DNA of 64,000 nt, from positions 62,001-126,000 of the forward strand of contig NZ_RXYB01000009.1 of the NCBI RefSeq assembly GCF_008086615.1. The letters run 5' to 3'. The position numbers were made by a program, and so were the translations under genes. This DNA is from Acetobacterium tundrae. GTDB lineage: Bacteria > Bacillota > Clostridia > Eubacteriales > Eubacteriaceae. Below are positions 1 to 8,191 of this stretch, one piece after another (positions within the stretch are counted from its first letter, which is position 1; every line of letters begins with the position of its first letter). The notes below the pieces were generated by a model that worked only from the letters and a program-made list of their open reading frames with translations, did not search any database and was not told the DNA's origin.

Positions 1-105
1 AAAGCTTTAGGAAAAGATCTGGCCATGAAAAATGGAACAACAATCATACATGGAATATCGAGTCTGATTGCCAGTTTTAAAATAACCTTTAGAGGGAAAG
101 AATAA
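1..105 (+). CDS. C-terminal end of an unidentified protein (partial)
   Basis: Frame 1 is open from the first base to a TAA at 103-105 and gives the last 34 residues of a protein whose start lies outside the window. The tail is mildly hydrophobic (IIHGISSLIASFKI) and ends in a basic stretch, RGKE. The orientation is the same as tlyA, which starts 45 bases later, so it is probably the preceding gene of the same run. I do not recognise the family; it does not look like the C-terminus of Dxs or XseA, which often precede tlyA. It could also be a chance open frame. Confidence 0.45.
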   Translation, partial: KALGKDLAMKNGTTIIHGISSLIASFKITFRGKE

Positions 106-149
106 GAATAAATATAAAAAAATATGAGATATTATGAAAAGAGGAAAAT

Positions 150-974
150 TTGAAAGAACGTTTAGATAAATTATTAGTGAGCCAGGAACTGTTTGAAACT
201 CGGGAGCGGGCAAAGAAAGCGATTATGGCAGGGCTTGTACAGGTAGACGGAGAAATTAAGGATAAAGCCGGTGATCTTGTTGATACTGCGGCAACGATCC
301 TTATTAAAGGCGGCGATATGCCCTATGTCAGCCGCGGCGGATTGAAACTGGAAAAGGGATTGGCTGTTTTTGGTATGACCGTGACGGAAAAAACATTGAT
401 CGATATCGGGTCTTCTACCGGCGGTTTTACCGATTGTCTGCTTCAAAATGGGGCAAAGAAGGTTTATTCAGTCGACGTTGGCTATGGTCAGTTAGACTGG
501 CGCTTGAGAAATGATCCCCGGGTGGTTTCGATGGAGCGAACAAATTTTAGATACCTTACAACTGAAACAATCTCAGAAATGGTGGATGGCACCGTAATGG
601 ATGTATCGTTTATTTCAATTACCAAGCTGATTCCCGCCATCAAAACATTTATGAAACCTGGCGCCCAGGGAATTTGGCTGATTAAACCGCAGTTTGAGGC
701 TGGTCGTAATCGGGTGGGGAATGGTGTTATCAGAGATAAAAAAATTCATTCAGAGATCCTGCTTGAAGTATTGAGTTCGATTGAAAATCAGGGCTTTACG
801 GTAAAAGGACTCGATTTTTCACCAATTCAGGGACCGAAAGGAAATATTGAATTCCTTGTCTATGTGGAAAACACGGAACCGGATGAAGGGGGAAACTGGA
901 GTCAGACAGTTGAACTGATTGTTGCAGCTGCTCATGAAAGTTGCAAAAAAAAGAAGAAACCGATTGATGAATAG
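150..974 (+). CDS. tlyA: TlyA-family rRNA 2'-O-methyltransferase
   Basis: This is a 274-residue TlyA/YqxC-type protein. The family methylates the 2'-hydroxyl of cytidines in rRNA and is often mislabelled hemolysin. An S4 RNA-binding domain occupies about residues 1-62 (RLDKLLVSQELFETRERAKKA). It is followed by the SRGGLKLE linker and an FtsJ-like SAM-dependent domain with motif I at LIDIGSSTGGFTDCLL (about residue 83). The length is normal for the family. The start is TTG at 150, preceded by GAGGAAAA. The neighbours nadK, argR and recN form the run usual in Clostridia. The 2'-O-methylation target is known for mycobacterial TlyA; for this homologue it is inferred. Confidence 0.93.
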   Translation: MKERLDKLLVSQELFETRERAKKAIMAGLVQVDGEIKDKAGDLVDTAATILIKGGDMPYVSRGGLKLEKGLAVFGMTVTEKTLIDIGSSTGGFTDCLLQNGAKKVYSVDVGYGQLDWRLRNDPRVVSMERTNFRYLTTETISEMVDGTVMDVSFISITKLIPAIKTFMKPGAQGIWLIKPQFEAGRNRVGNGVIRDKKIHSEILLEVLSSIENQGFTVKGLDFSPIQGPKGNIEFLVYVENTEPDEGGNWSQTVELIVAAAHESCKKKKKPIDE

Positions 975-987
975 GAAGTGATGATTG

Positions 988-1857
988 GTGAACAAAGATA
1001 TAAGTGAGATTGGTATCTATCTGAACATGGAAAAGCCGGATAGTAAAGCTCTGGCAGAACGTTGCATCGCCTATTTGATTAATCTGGGCTTTAAGATTGT
1101 CTTGCTGGAAGGGCAGATTCAGGTTCAACACGAGTTGATTCATTATTATGCAAGCAGTGTTTTTTATAAAAAACCGGATTGCATTATTGTACTCGGCGGA
1201 GATGGAACGCTGTTGTACGTTGCCCGAAGAACCTGTTATTACAGCGTGCCGATTTTCGGAATCAATCTCGGAAAGTTAGGCTTCTTAACAGAGGGCGAAG
1301 CCGCCCACTATGAGGAGGCACTAAGAAATCTCACGACTGGTCATTATTCGATCGAGGAACGGATGATGTTAGACTGCATTATTACCAGGAAAAATTCAAT
1401 CCCCCATGATTATATCGCACTAAACGATGTTCTGGTAAAAAGTCGCGGCTCCCGGATGATGGAGATTCGGGCATCTGCCAACGGATCGACCATCGATATA
1501 TTTCGGGCAGATGGCGTGATCGTTTCAACACCAACCGGTTCCACCGGGTATTCATTGGCGGCTGGGGGACCGTTGGTTTCCCCGCGGGCCAATGTGATGA
1601 TACTCAACCCGATTTGTCCCCATCGTCTTCATGATCGTGCCTATATACTGCCGGAAGACGAGGTGGTTACCTTAGCGTTTGGAGAACGGGAACAAGACCT
1701 AGTTGTCACTCTGGATGGTCAAACGACCGTTTCCATTACCCCCGAGGATAAGGTTCAGGTTCAAAAATCTTCTTACTGCACCCGCTTGATTCGTCTCAAC
1801 GAAATGAGCAGTTATGAACGCTTGAGAATTAAACTGATGAGTGATATCGAAGAATAA
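988..1857 (+). CDS. nadK: NAD kinase
   Basis: This protein phosphorylates NAD to NADP with ATP or polyphosphate in the cytosol. The diagnostic GGDGTLL loop lies at about residues 70-76, followed by the NLGKLGFLTEG motif and the central segment SPTGSTGYSLAAGGP typical of the family. The length of 289 residues is normal. Two starts are possible, TTG at 985 or GTG at 988. The AGGAAG site at 973-978 is 9 bases from the GTG, so I prefer 988. The gene follows tlyA by 13 bases and precedes argR closely, so cotranscription is likely. Confidence 0.95.
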   Translation: MNKDISEIGIYLNMEKPDSKALAERCIAYLINLGFKIVLLEGQIQVQHELIHYYASSVFYKKPDCIIVLGGDGTLLYVARRTCYYSVPIFGINLGKLGFLTEGEAAHYEEALRNLTTGHYSIEERMMLDCIITRKNSIPHDYIALNDVLVKSRGSRMMEIRASANGSTIDIFRADGVIVSTPTGSTGYSLAAGGPLVSPRANVMILNPICPHRLHDRAYILPEDEVVTLAFGEREQDLVVTLDGQTTVSITPEDKVQVQKSSYCTRLIRLNEMSSYERLRIKLMSDIEE

Positions 1858-1884
1858 TTAAAGATGAGTAGGAGGCAAACTGAG

Positions 1885-2334
1885 ATGAAAGTATCGCGGC
1901 AATTAAAAATTATTGAAATTATCGAAAATAATTTAATAGAAACCCAGGAAGATCTGGCCCAGGCACTGAAAAATTTGGGATTTACCGTAACCCAGGCGAC
2001 GATTTCCAGAGATATTAAGGAGTTGAAATTAATCAAGGTCATGAGCCATGATGGCATCCAGCATTATGCACCGCTTAAAGATATTGGCAGTATCTATAAT
2101 GAACGGGTCAATGCCGTTTTTAAGGAGTCGGTCTTAACCATTGATTATGTTGAAAACACAATTGTCTTAAGAACCCTGCCGGCCATGGCACAAGCCGCTG
2201 CCCTTGCAATTGATTCGTTGGAGTGGGCTGAAATTGTGGGAACGATTGCTGGGGATGATACCATTTTTGTTTTAATCCGTAATCGTGATATGATGGCCGA
2301 AATTGTCGGGAAATTTAAAAAGTTGATGAAATAA
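1885..2334 (+). CDS. argR: Arginine repressor ArgR
   Basis: This is an ArgR/AhrC-type transcriptional regulator of 149 residues. It has an N-terminal winged helix (about 1-70, with TVTQATISRDIKELKL as the recognition region) and a C-terminal arginine-binding, oligomerising domain (AEIVGTIAGDDTIFVLIR at about 120-138). An earlier ATG at 1864 is in frame, but AGGAGG at 1870-1875 lies 9 bases before the ATG at 1885, and that start gives the size of Bacillus AhrC. It sits in the tlyA-nadK-recN run, far from its probable targets, the arg genes at 13-20 kb in this window. Confidence 0.94.
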   Translation: MKVSRQLKIIEIIENNLIETQEDLAQALKNLGFTVTQATISRDIKELKLIKVMSHDGIQHYAPLKDIGSIYNERVNAVFKESVLTIDYVENTIVLRTLPAMAQAAALAIDSLEWAEIVGTIAGDDTIFVLIRNRDMMAEIVGKFKKLMK

Positions 2335-2345
2335 GGGAGGGCTCT

Positions 2346-4085
2346 ATGCTGAGAAATCTCGTTGTAAAAAATTATGCACTGATTGATCATTTAGCGGTTG
2401 ATTTTAATCAGGGTCTGAATGTGATCACCGGGGAAACCGGTGCTGGAAAATCGATTGTGATTGATGCGTTAACCCTGGTATTGGGAAATCGCGGAAACAA
2501 AAACAATATTCGTCAAGGTGAAAACAAGATGACGGTGCAAGGGCTTTTTGACATTAGCGAACAAAAGAAGCTGATTGAAAAGTGCGAAACATTTGGCGTT
2601 CCCATTGAAGAGGGGCAGTTGGTTTTAACCCGGGAGTTGGATGATCATGGACGAAATGTCTGCCGCGCCAACGGGTTGATCATAACTGTTTCGCAACTGA
2701 AAAATATTGGCGACGACCTGATGGATATTCATGGCCAGCATGAGCACCAATCCCTATTTAAACGTGAAAACCATCGTCAGCTTTTAGATGCTTTTGGGGG
2801 CGAGAGCAATGCAAAATATCGCGAACAGATAGCAGCGGATGCAAAGGCGATTAAAGAAATCAGAAGTCAAATAGATGAATTGAAAATAAATGAACGGGAA
2901 TTAGAACGAGAAAAAGAAAACCTCCAGTTTGAAATAGCAGAAATAGAAAGCGCTGGTTTGGAAACAGGAGAAGATGACCGGCTGGCAGCAGAAAAAAAAA
3001 TTTTAGAAAATAAGGAACGCCTATTTTCGAATGTCAGTCGGGCTTATGAGCTGCTTCAGGGTGAAACAATAGATCAGAATTCAATCCTTGATGCAATGGG
3101 AATGTTACAGGAAAACATTTCGGAAACGGCTAAAATTGACAGCAGCTTCGAAGAAAAGCTTGAACGCATCAACGGGTTGTTTAGCGAGGTCGAAAGTCTT
3201 TCTTTTGAAATCCGATCCTATTTAGAAGATATTGAATATAATCTGGGAGATTTGGATGAAATTGAAGCCCGGCTCGGAATTATTGACAAACTCAAGCGTA
3301 AGTACGGGACTGACATCAGTGAAATACTGGCTTATGCCGATGACATAAAAAATCGATTAAAGGGTTTGCTGAATCGGGATGAAAACCTTCAATCTTATTA
3401 TCAGGAGTTAAGCAAACTGCAGGAAAAGTATCAAAAAGTCAGTCAATTACTTTATGATTTACGGGTAAAATCAGGGAAATCATTGAAAAAAGCCCTGGAA
3501 AAAGAACTGCGCGAGCTGGCCATGGAAAAGGTCCAGGTCGAAATTTCAATCGAACATGACATCGGGCGGTTTGCTTCCAATGGCCAAGATACGGTGGAGT
3601 TCTTAATTTCTGTAAATCCGGGACAACCGCCGAAGCCTTTGGGGAAAGTTGCATCCGGTGGGGAAATATCCCGAATTATGCTGAGTCTCAAAAGCATCTT
3701 TGGCGGACTGGATGCTATCGAAACCATGGTATTTGATGAAATCGACACCGGCATCAGCGGCAGAACGGCTCAGGTCGTGGCAGAAAAGATACAGGCACTG
3801 ACAGTAACCCCTCCCAATGGCCGCCAAATTATCTGCATTACTCACTTACCACAGATCGCCGCCATGGCCGATCAGCATTTTATGGTTGAAAAACGGAACG
3901 TGGGAGATACCGTGGATGTTCAATTTGTATCATTGGATGAAAAGGGTAAAAAAGAGGAGCTTTCCCGAATGCTTGGCGGGGCAGAGGTTACTCAAAAAAC
4001 ATGGGATCATGCTCAGGAGATGCTGGAATTAAGCCAAAAAGCAAAAAAAACAAAAAAAATGAAAGAGAACAAAATATTGTCTTAA
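2346..4085 (+). CDS. recN: DNA repair ATPase RecN
   Basis: This SMC-like ATPase acts in double-strand break repair. It has 579 residues with an N-terminal ATPase half carrying Walker A GETGAGKS at 29-36. The long central coiled coil, rich in Glu and Lys, spans about 150-390. The C-terminal half carries the ABC signature ASGGEISRIMLSL and the Walker B region VFDEIDTGISG. GGGAGGG precedes the ATG. A very lysine-rich tail (KAKKTKKMKENK) ends the protein. In spore-formers recN is usually followed by spoIVB; here it is followed by pduL. Confidence 0.95.
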   Translation: MLRNLVVKNYALIDHLAVDFNQGLNVITGETGAGKSIVIDALTLVLGNRGNKNNIRQGENKMTVQGLFDISEQKKLIEKCETFGVPIEEGQLVLTRELDDHGRNVCRANGLIITVSQLKNIGDDLMDIHGQHEHQSLFKRENHRQLLDAFGGESNAKYREQIAADAKAIKEIRSQIDELKINERELEREKENLQFEIAEIESAGLETGEDDRLAAEKKILENKERLFSNVSRAYELLQGETIDQNSILDAMGMLQENISETAKIDSSFEEKLERINGLFSEVESLSFEIRSYLEDIEYNLGDLDEIEARLGIIDKLKRKYGTDISEILAYADDIKNRLKGLLNRDENLQSYYQELSKLQEKYQKVSQLLYDLRVKSGKSLKKALEKELRELAMEKVQVEISIEHDIGRFASNGQDTVEFLISVNPGQPPKPLGKVASGGEISRIMLSLKSIFGGLDAIETMVFDEIDTGISGRTAQVVAEKIQALTVTPPNGRQIICITHLPQIAAMADQHFMVEKRNVGDTVDVQFVSLDEKGKKEELSRMLGGAEVTQKTWDHAQEMLELSQKAKKTKKMKENKILS

Positions 4086-4150
4086 CATTTTAGGCATTAT
4101 TGGATAAAATAAAGATTGTTAAAAATTTATTTAAGTTAAGGAGATATAAA

Positions 4151-4717
4151 TTGGAAAGAAAAGTACCTATTGGGTTATCAAACAAACACATTCATTTATC
4201 ACAGACAGATTTAGAGGCGTTATTTGGCAAAGGTTACCAATTAACACCAATGAAAGATTTATCACAACCCGGACAATTCGCTTGTGAAGAAAAGGTTGAT
4301 GTTGTTGGACCTAAAGGAAAACAAACCATGCGTATTCTTGGACCAGTGCGACCTGAAACACAGATAGAGGTTTCAATTGGCGATGGTTTTGTATTAGGAC
4401 TTAAGGTTCCGATTCGAAATTCAGGCGATATTGACGGTACACCTGGTGTAAAAATTGTCGGACCGGCAGGAGAAATTGAAATTGGCAAAGGCGTTCTTGT
4501 TGCAGGACGACATATTCATATGAGTCCTGATGAAGCGAAAACTTACAATTTGAAGGATAAAGATGTTGTTTCGGTTAAATTAGACGGCCCACGTGGTTTA
4601 ACTTTTGATAACGTGTTAGTACGTGTTAATCCTAATTACCTTTTAGATATGCATATTGACGTTGAAGAAGGAAATGCTGCGGGAGCTAAAAACGGTCAAA
4701 CGGCAACCATTCTTTAA
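4151..4717 (+). CDS. pduL: PduL-type phosphate acyltransferase
   Basis: PduL-family phosphotransacylases interconvert acyl-CoA and acyl phosphate (propanoyl or acetyl) and are unrelated to Pta. The two-repeat fold shows as two metal-ligand motifs, SNKHIHLS near residue 11 and AGRHIHMS near residue 118, plus the RGLTFDNVLVRV segment. A longer frame opens with TTG at 4100, but AAGGAG at 4138-4143 sits 7 bases before TTG 4151, giving 188 residues beginning MERKVPIGLS. The stretch before it would then not be a microcompartment targeting peptide. No microcompartment shell genes are near, which favours a free cytosolic enzyme, possibly in acetate formation. Confidence 0.9.
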   Translation: MERKVPIGLSNKHIHLSQTDLEALFGKGYQLTPMKDLSQPGQFACEEKVDVVGPKGKQTMRILGPVRPETQIEVSIGDGFVLGLKVPIRNSGDIDGTPGVKIVGPAGEIEIGKGVLVAGRHIHMSPDEAKTYNLKDKDVVSVKLDGPRGLTFDNVLVRVNPNYLLDMHIDVEEGNAAGAKNGQTATIL

Positions 4718-4719
4718 TC

Positions 4720-5505
4720 ATGATTGCACCTGATCCCATTGCGTTTTCCGTATTTGGACTTAAAGTGCACTGGTATGGTATTCTAATTGCCAGTGCTTTG
4801 CTTATCGGATTGTTAATTGCCATAAAACGCGCACCTAAATATGGAATCGACCCAGATACTATTTTGGATTTTTTTCTTTTTATGACACCAGCAATAGTCA
4901 TTGGCGCCCGTCTTTATTATGTTGTTTTCAATTATGCGTATTATGTAGCTCACCCGGGCGAAATTATTGCCACCTGGGATGGCGGTCTTGCCATTCACGG
5001 CGGGATCATTGCCGGAGTCATTGTGGCGATTATTTTATGTCGGGTAAAAAAGATCCGTTTCATGACTTTTGCAGATGCGGTGATAGTGGGTTTGCCGTTA
5101 GGGCAGGCTATCGGGCGATGGGGGAATTTTTTTAATCAGGAGGCTTATGGTACCCAAACAAATCTGCCATGGGCAATTACGGTTAATGATGCAGCGCTTG
5201 GAATGATTCGGGTCCATCCCACTTTTTTATATGAATCAATCTGGGATTTGCTCGTTTTTGGCTGCCTCTTTTTTTATGAGCGTAAATTAAAAAAGGCTGA
5301 TGGAGAACTGCTATTTGTTTACCTTGGTTTATATTCGATTGGTCGTTTTTTCATCGAAGGTTTGAGAACCGACAGTCTGATGTTTTTAGGACTCCGAACG
5401 GCGCAGCTTATCAGTTTACTTTTGGTTATTGTTGCCGGTATCGGACTCTGCTATCTTCGGAAAAATGAAAATCGATTTCCCAATTCATTAAAAATAAATA
5501 AATAG
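4720..5505 (+). CDS. lgt: Prolipoprotein diacylglyceryl transferase
   Basis: This integral membrane enzyme moves diacylglycerol from phosphatidylglycerol to the lipobox cysteine of prolipoproteins. The sequence has about seven hydrophobic segments, the HGGIIAG segment, and the Lgt signature GLPLGQAIGRWGNFFNQE in the middle third. The 261-residue length is normal. The ATG begins 2 bases after the pduL stop, so the two are translationally close. One obvious client in this window is the lipoprotein at 32019-32849. Confidence 0.95.
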   Translation: MIAPDPIAFSVFGLKVHWYGILIASALLIGLLIAIKRAPKYGIDPDTILDFFLFMTPAIVIGARLYYVVFNYAYYVAHPGEIIATWDGGLAIHGGIIAGVIVAIILCRVKKIRFMTFADAVIVGLPLGQAIGRWGNFFNQEAYGTQTNLPWAITVNDAALGMIRVHPTFLYESIWDLLVFGCLFFYERKLKKADGELLFVYLGLYSIGRFFIEGLRTDSLMFLGLRTAQLISLLLVIVAGIGLCYLRKNENRFPNSLKINK

Positions 5506-5523
5506 ATGTTAATAGTAATTAGT

Positions 5524-5553
5524 AAAAAGGGGGAGCGTAAGCTCTTTCTTTTT
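5524..5553. terminator. Bidirectional intrinsic terminator between lgt and the ComM-like gene
   Basis: An inverted repeat has A-rich and T-rich flanks (AAAAAGGGGGAGC, loop GTAA, GCTCTTTCTTTTT). It lies between the convergent lgt and ComM-like genes. The base-paired flanks give a T tract when read in either direction. Confidence 0.75.
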
Positions 5554-5602
5554 ATGCTTTTTTGGCTGATTGGCAGTCGCAAAATGAGCAAAATAATGTT
5601 TA

Positions 5603-7129
5603 TTATGTGAGTTTTGGCATTCCCCGGTATTGGATGGCCTCTGCTAAATGGGATACGTTAATATTTTCAGTATTGTCTAAATCCGCGATGGTTCGCGATA
5701 ATTTCAGGATCCGGTGATAGCCTCTGGCACTGAGGTTCATCTTGGTGTAGACTTTTTCCATGAGTTTTTGCTCGGCAGTACCAAGTGTACAAAAACGTTC
5801 CATAAGTCTTGGTGTTAGCTGGGCATTGTAAAAAATATCGAGATCCCGGTACCGTTCATTCTGTCGTCCCCGGGCAGCATCTACCCGTTTTTTGATAACC
5901 TGGGAGGTTTCGCCTTTGGGCTTGGTTTGAAGTTCATCATAGGTTGTATTGGGAACTTCCACAAAAATATCCAATCGATCCATCAGGGGACCGGAAATTT
6001 TCCCCTGGTAATTTTTGATTTGCTGCGGGGTGCAGATACACTCATGGGATGGGTCGGACAAAAAACCACAAGGACAGGGATTCATCGAACTGATGAGGGT
6101 AAAACAGGCTGGAAAGGTAAGGGCGGCATTGACCCGGGAGATGCTGACCTCCTGATCCTCCATGGGTTGACGCAAAACCTCAAGCGCTGATTTTTGAAAT
6201 TCAGGGAGTTCATCCAAAAAAAGAACGCCTAAATGAGCAAGCGATACTTCTCCGGGTTTGGGAATGCGCCCGCCACCCACTAAGGCAGCTTTAGAAATGG
6301 TGTGATGAGGGGACCGAAAGGGGCGTTGATTGATAATGGCATTATTTTTTAACAAACCTGAAATGCTGTGTATTTTTGTGATTTCAAGGGCTTCATCCAG
6401 GGTGAGATCAGGAAGAATAGAGGGAAAACCCTTGGCCAACATTGTTTTGCCAGATCCCGGTGCTCCTGTCATCAAGACGTTGTGGCTGCCGGCGGCAGCA
6501 ATTTCCAAAGCCCGTTTGGCCTGATCTTGGCCGCGAATATCTGAAAAATCGATGCCGTAACTATCTATCTTTTGAGTGAGAAGACGGTTTAGATCAACTT
6601 TAAATGGTTCAATGATCAATTCACCTTTAATCAATGCAATGGCTTCATTCAGGTCTCTTAGGGGAAAAACATCAACACCTTGGACAACCGCAGCTTCATA
6701 ACGATTGTTATAAGGAATAAGAATATTTTGAATACCGGCTTCTTTTGCGGCCAAAATCATGGGAAGAACACCGGTGACACATCTAATTTCGCCGCTGAGG
6801 GATAATTCCCCAACAACAAGGTAATTATCCGATTGATCCCAGGCCAGCTGATCGGAGGCGTTTAAGATACCCAGGGCAATGGCCAAGTCAAAGGCAGGAC
6901 CTTCTTTTTTTAGATCTGCAGGGGCCAAGTTAATGGTAATGCGTTCCATCGGATATTTTAAACCATTGTTCTTGATGGCAGAAAAAACGCGGTCTTTGGA
7001 TTCCTTTATTCCGGTATCGGGAAGGCCGACTAATGAATAAGAAGGCAATCCTCGAGAAATATCAATTTCGACGGTGACAATAACGCCATTTACACCTAAT
7101 AATCCGCTACTTTTTATCTGTGATAACAT
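5603..7129 (-). CDS. YifB/ComM-type Mg-chelatase-like AAA+ ATPase
   Basis: The protein has 508 residues and the three-part ComM/YifB layout. There is a Lon-protease-like N-terminal domain (VEIDISRGLPSYSLVGLPDTG near residue 20), a Mg-chelatase-type AAA+ core with Walker A GAPGSGKTMLAKG, and a C-terminal lid domain containing LSARGYHRILKLSRTIADL. ComM of Vibrio cholerae is a helicase that promotes branch migration in natural transformation; the role in Clostridia is not settled. The ATG at 7127-7129 follows AGGTAAACTGTAA on the minus strand. It stands alone, convergent with lgt. Confidence 0.9.
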   Translation of the reverse strand: MLSQIKSSGLLGVNGVIVTVEIDISRGLPSYSLVGLPDTGIKESKDRVFSAIKNNGLKYPMERITINLAPADLKKEGPAFDLAIALGILNASDQLAWDQSDNYLVVGELSLSGEIRCVTGVLPMILAAKEAGIQNILIPYNNRYEAAVVQGVDVFPLRDLNEAIALIKGELIIEPFKVDLNRLLTQKIDSYGIDFSDIRGQDQAKRALEIAAAGSHNVLMTGAPGSGKTMLAKGFPSILPDLTLDEALEITKIHSISGLLKNNAIINQRPFRSPHHTISKAALVGGGRIPKPGEVSLAHLGVLFLDELPEFQKSALEVLRQPMEDQEVSISRVNAALTFPACFTLISSMNPCPCGFLSDPSHECICTPQQIKNYQGKISGPLMDRLDIFVEVPNTTYDELQTKPKGETSQVIKKRVDAARGRQNERYRDLDIFYNAQLTPRLMERFCTLGTAEQKLMEKVYTKMNLSARGYHRILKLSRTIADLDNTENINVSHLAEAIQYRGMPKLT

Positions 7130-7209
7130 TTACAGTTTACCTCCACTATATTAAGAGCATTATACAGGAAATAAAAAGAAAAACATAGCGAAAAAAATAA
7201 ATCGATATG

Positions 7210-7221
7210 ATATGATCATAT
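7210..7221. promoter_or_regulatory. Perfect 12-bp palindrome upstream of the EamA gene
   Basis: ATATGATCATAT is a perfect palindrome 21 bases before the EamA-type transporter start. It lies in the divergent gap to the ComM-like gene, where a dimeric regulator could bind. It is AT-rich, so chance is a real alternative. Confidence 0.3.
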
Positions 7222-7242
7222 TAAGAAATTCGGGAGGTGCTA

Positions 7243-8088
7243 ATGGAAAAAAAGAATAAAGGAATTTTGTATGTCGTGATAGCGATGGTTTTATTCAGCA
7301 CCGGTGGTTTGTTTATCAAGCTCATTGACGCTAACGCTTATACAATTACTTTTGGTCGAGCATTGATTGCGGGGCTTATTTTTTTGCCTTTTATTCAATG
7401 GAAGAAGATAAAATTGTCAAAAGGCTATGTGGCTCTTGTCCTCGCTTATTGCTATGTCTGCATTGTATTTGTGATCACGACGAAAATAACGACGGCTGCC
7501 AATGCGATTATTTTACAATGCACGGCACCTTTATGGCTATACCTTTTCTATCTGATTAAGGGAAAGAAAATAAAAAGTCGTGAATTCATTCCTCGTGCAT
7601 TTATTTTTTTGGGTATTATTGTCATCCTCAGCGCATCCGGGGGAGGCAATATTTTAGGAGATTTATTGGCACTGACAAATGGCATTGCCTATGCAGTGGT
7701 TCAGTATTTTATGGAAAGAGATTACCCAATTTCGGATCGATCGATCATTGGAATCAACAATATTGTTTTATGTCTGTTGATTCTTGTGCTAATGCCTAAT
7801 AGTCTTGATTTTTCAGGATTGTCTATTCAGGGATGGTCGGGACTGATTTTTCTGGGGGTGTTCCAAATTGGTGTTTCTTATCTTGTCTTTTTAAAAGGTG
7901 TTCGCTTGATATCGGCTTTTAAAGCTTCGATTGTATCGTTGCTGGAGCCGATACTAAACCCGATCCTGGTGTTCATTTTTGTCGGTGAAATGCCATCAGT
8001 AGGATCTTTAACCGGGTTTGCAATCATATTATTTGGCATTGTTTTGACAGTAATCCCTAGTAAGTCGGGTGATGGTATTGAAGAATAA
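7243..8088 (+). CDS. EamA/DMT-family transporter
   Basis: This is a membrane protein of the drug/metabolite transporter superfamily with about ten hydrophobic segments in two EamA repeats. The first repeat begins VVIAMVLFSTGGLFIKLI and the second begins LLALTNGIAYAVVQYF. A GTG at 7237 is in frame but overlaps the GGGAGG site (7232-7237) that serves the ATG at 7243, so 7243 is the start and the protein has 281 residues. Substrates of such exporters (amino acids, metabolites) cannot be read from sequence. The gene is monocistronic and ends at a strong hairpin. Confidence 0.88.
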   Translation: MEKKNKGILYVVIAMVLFSTGGLFIKLIDANAYTITFGRALIAGLIFLPFIQWKKIKLSKGYVALVLAYCYVCIVFVITTKITTAANAIILQCTAPLWLYLFYLIKGKKIKSREFIPRAFIFLGIIVILSASGGGNILGDLLALTNGIAYAVVQYFMERDYPISDRSIIGINNIVLCLLILVLMPNSLDFSGLSIQGWSGLIFLGVFQIGVSYLVFLKGVRLISAFKASIVSLLEPILNPILVFIFVGEMPSVGSLTGFAIILFGIVLTVIPSKSGDGIEE

Positions 8089-8100
8089 GAATAGCAAAAG

Positions 8101-8138
8101 CAAAAGCAGTGTTATATTTACACATAACACTGCTTTTG
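8101..8138. terminator. 15-bp perfect stem between convergent transporter genes
   Basis: CAAAAGCAGTGTTAT and its exact complement ATAACACTGCTTTTG flank an 8-base loop between the convergent EamA and MFS genes. The T tract is not immediate on either strand, but the stem is strong and the position fits a shared terminator. Confidence 0.7.
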
Positions 8139-8191
8139 TGATCCTGAAAGTTTATTTTTTTAAATAAATGATTAGAAAATAAAATTGCTAA

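Noticed and set aside
7-213. Minus-strand open frame of 68 residues over the start of the window
   Set aside because: It runs antisense across the end of the partial upstream gene and the tlyA start, has low-complexity Phe/Leu content and no ribosome site.
150-974. Hemolysin activity for the TlyA homologue
   Set aside because: The S4 plus FtsJ layout is that of an rRNA methyltransferase; the hemolysin label is historical.
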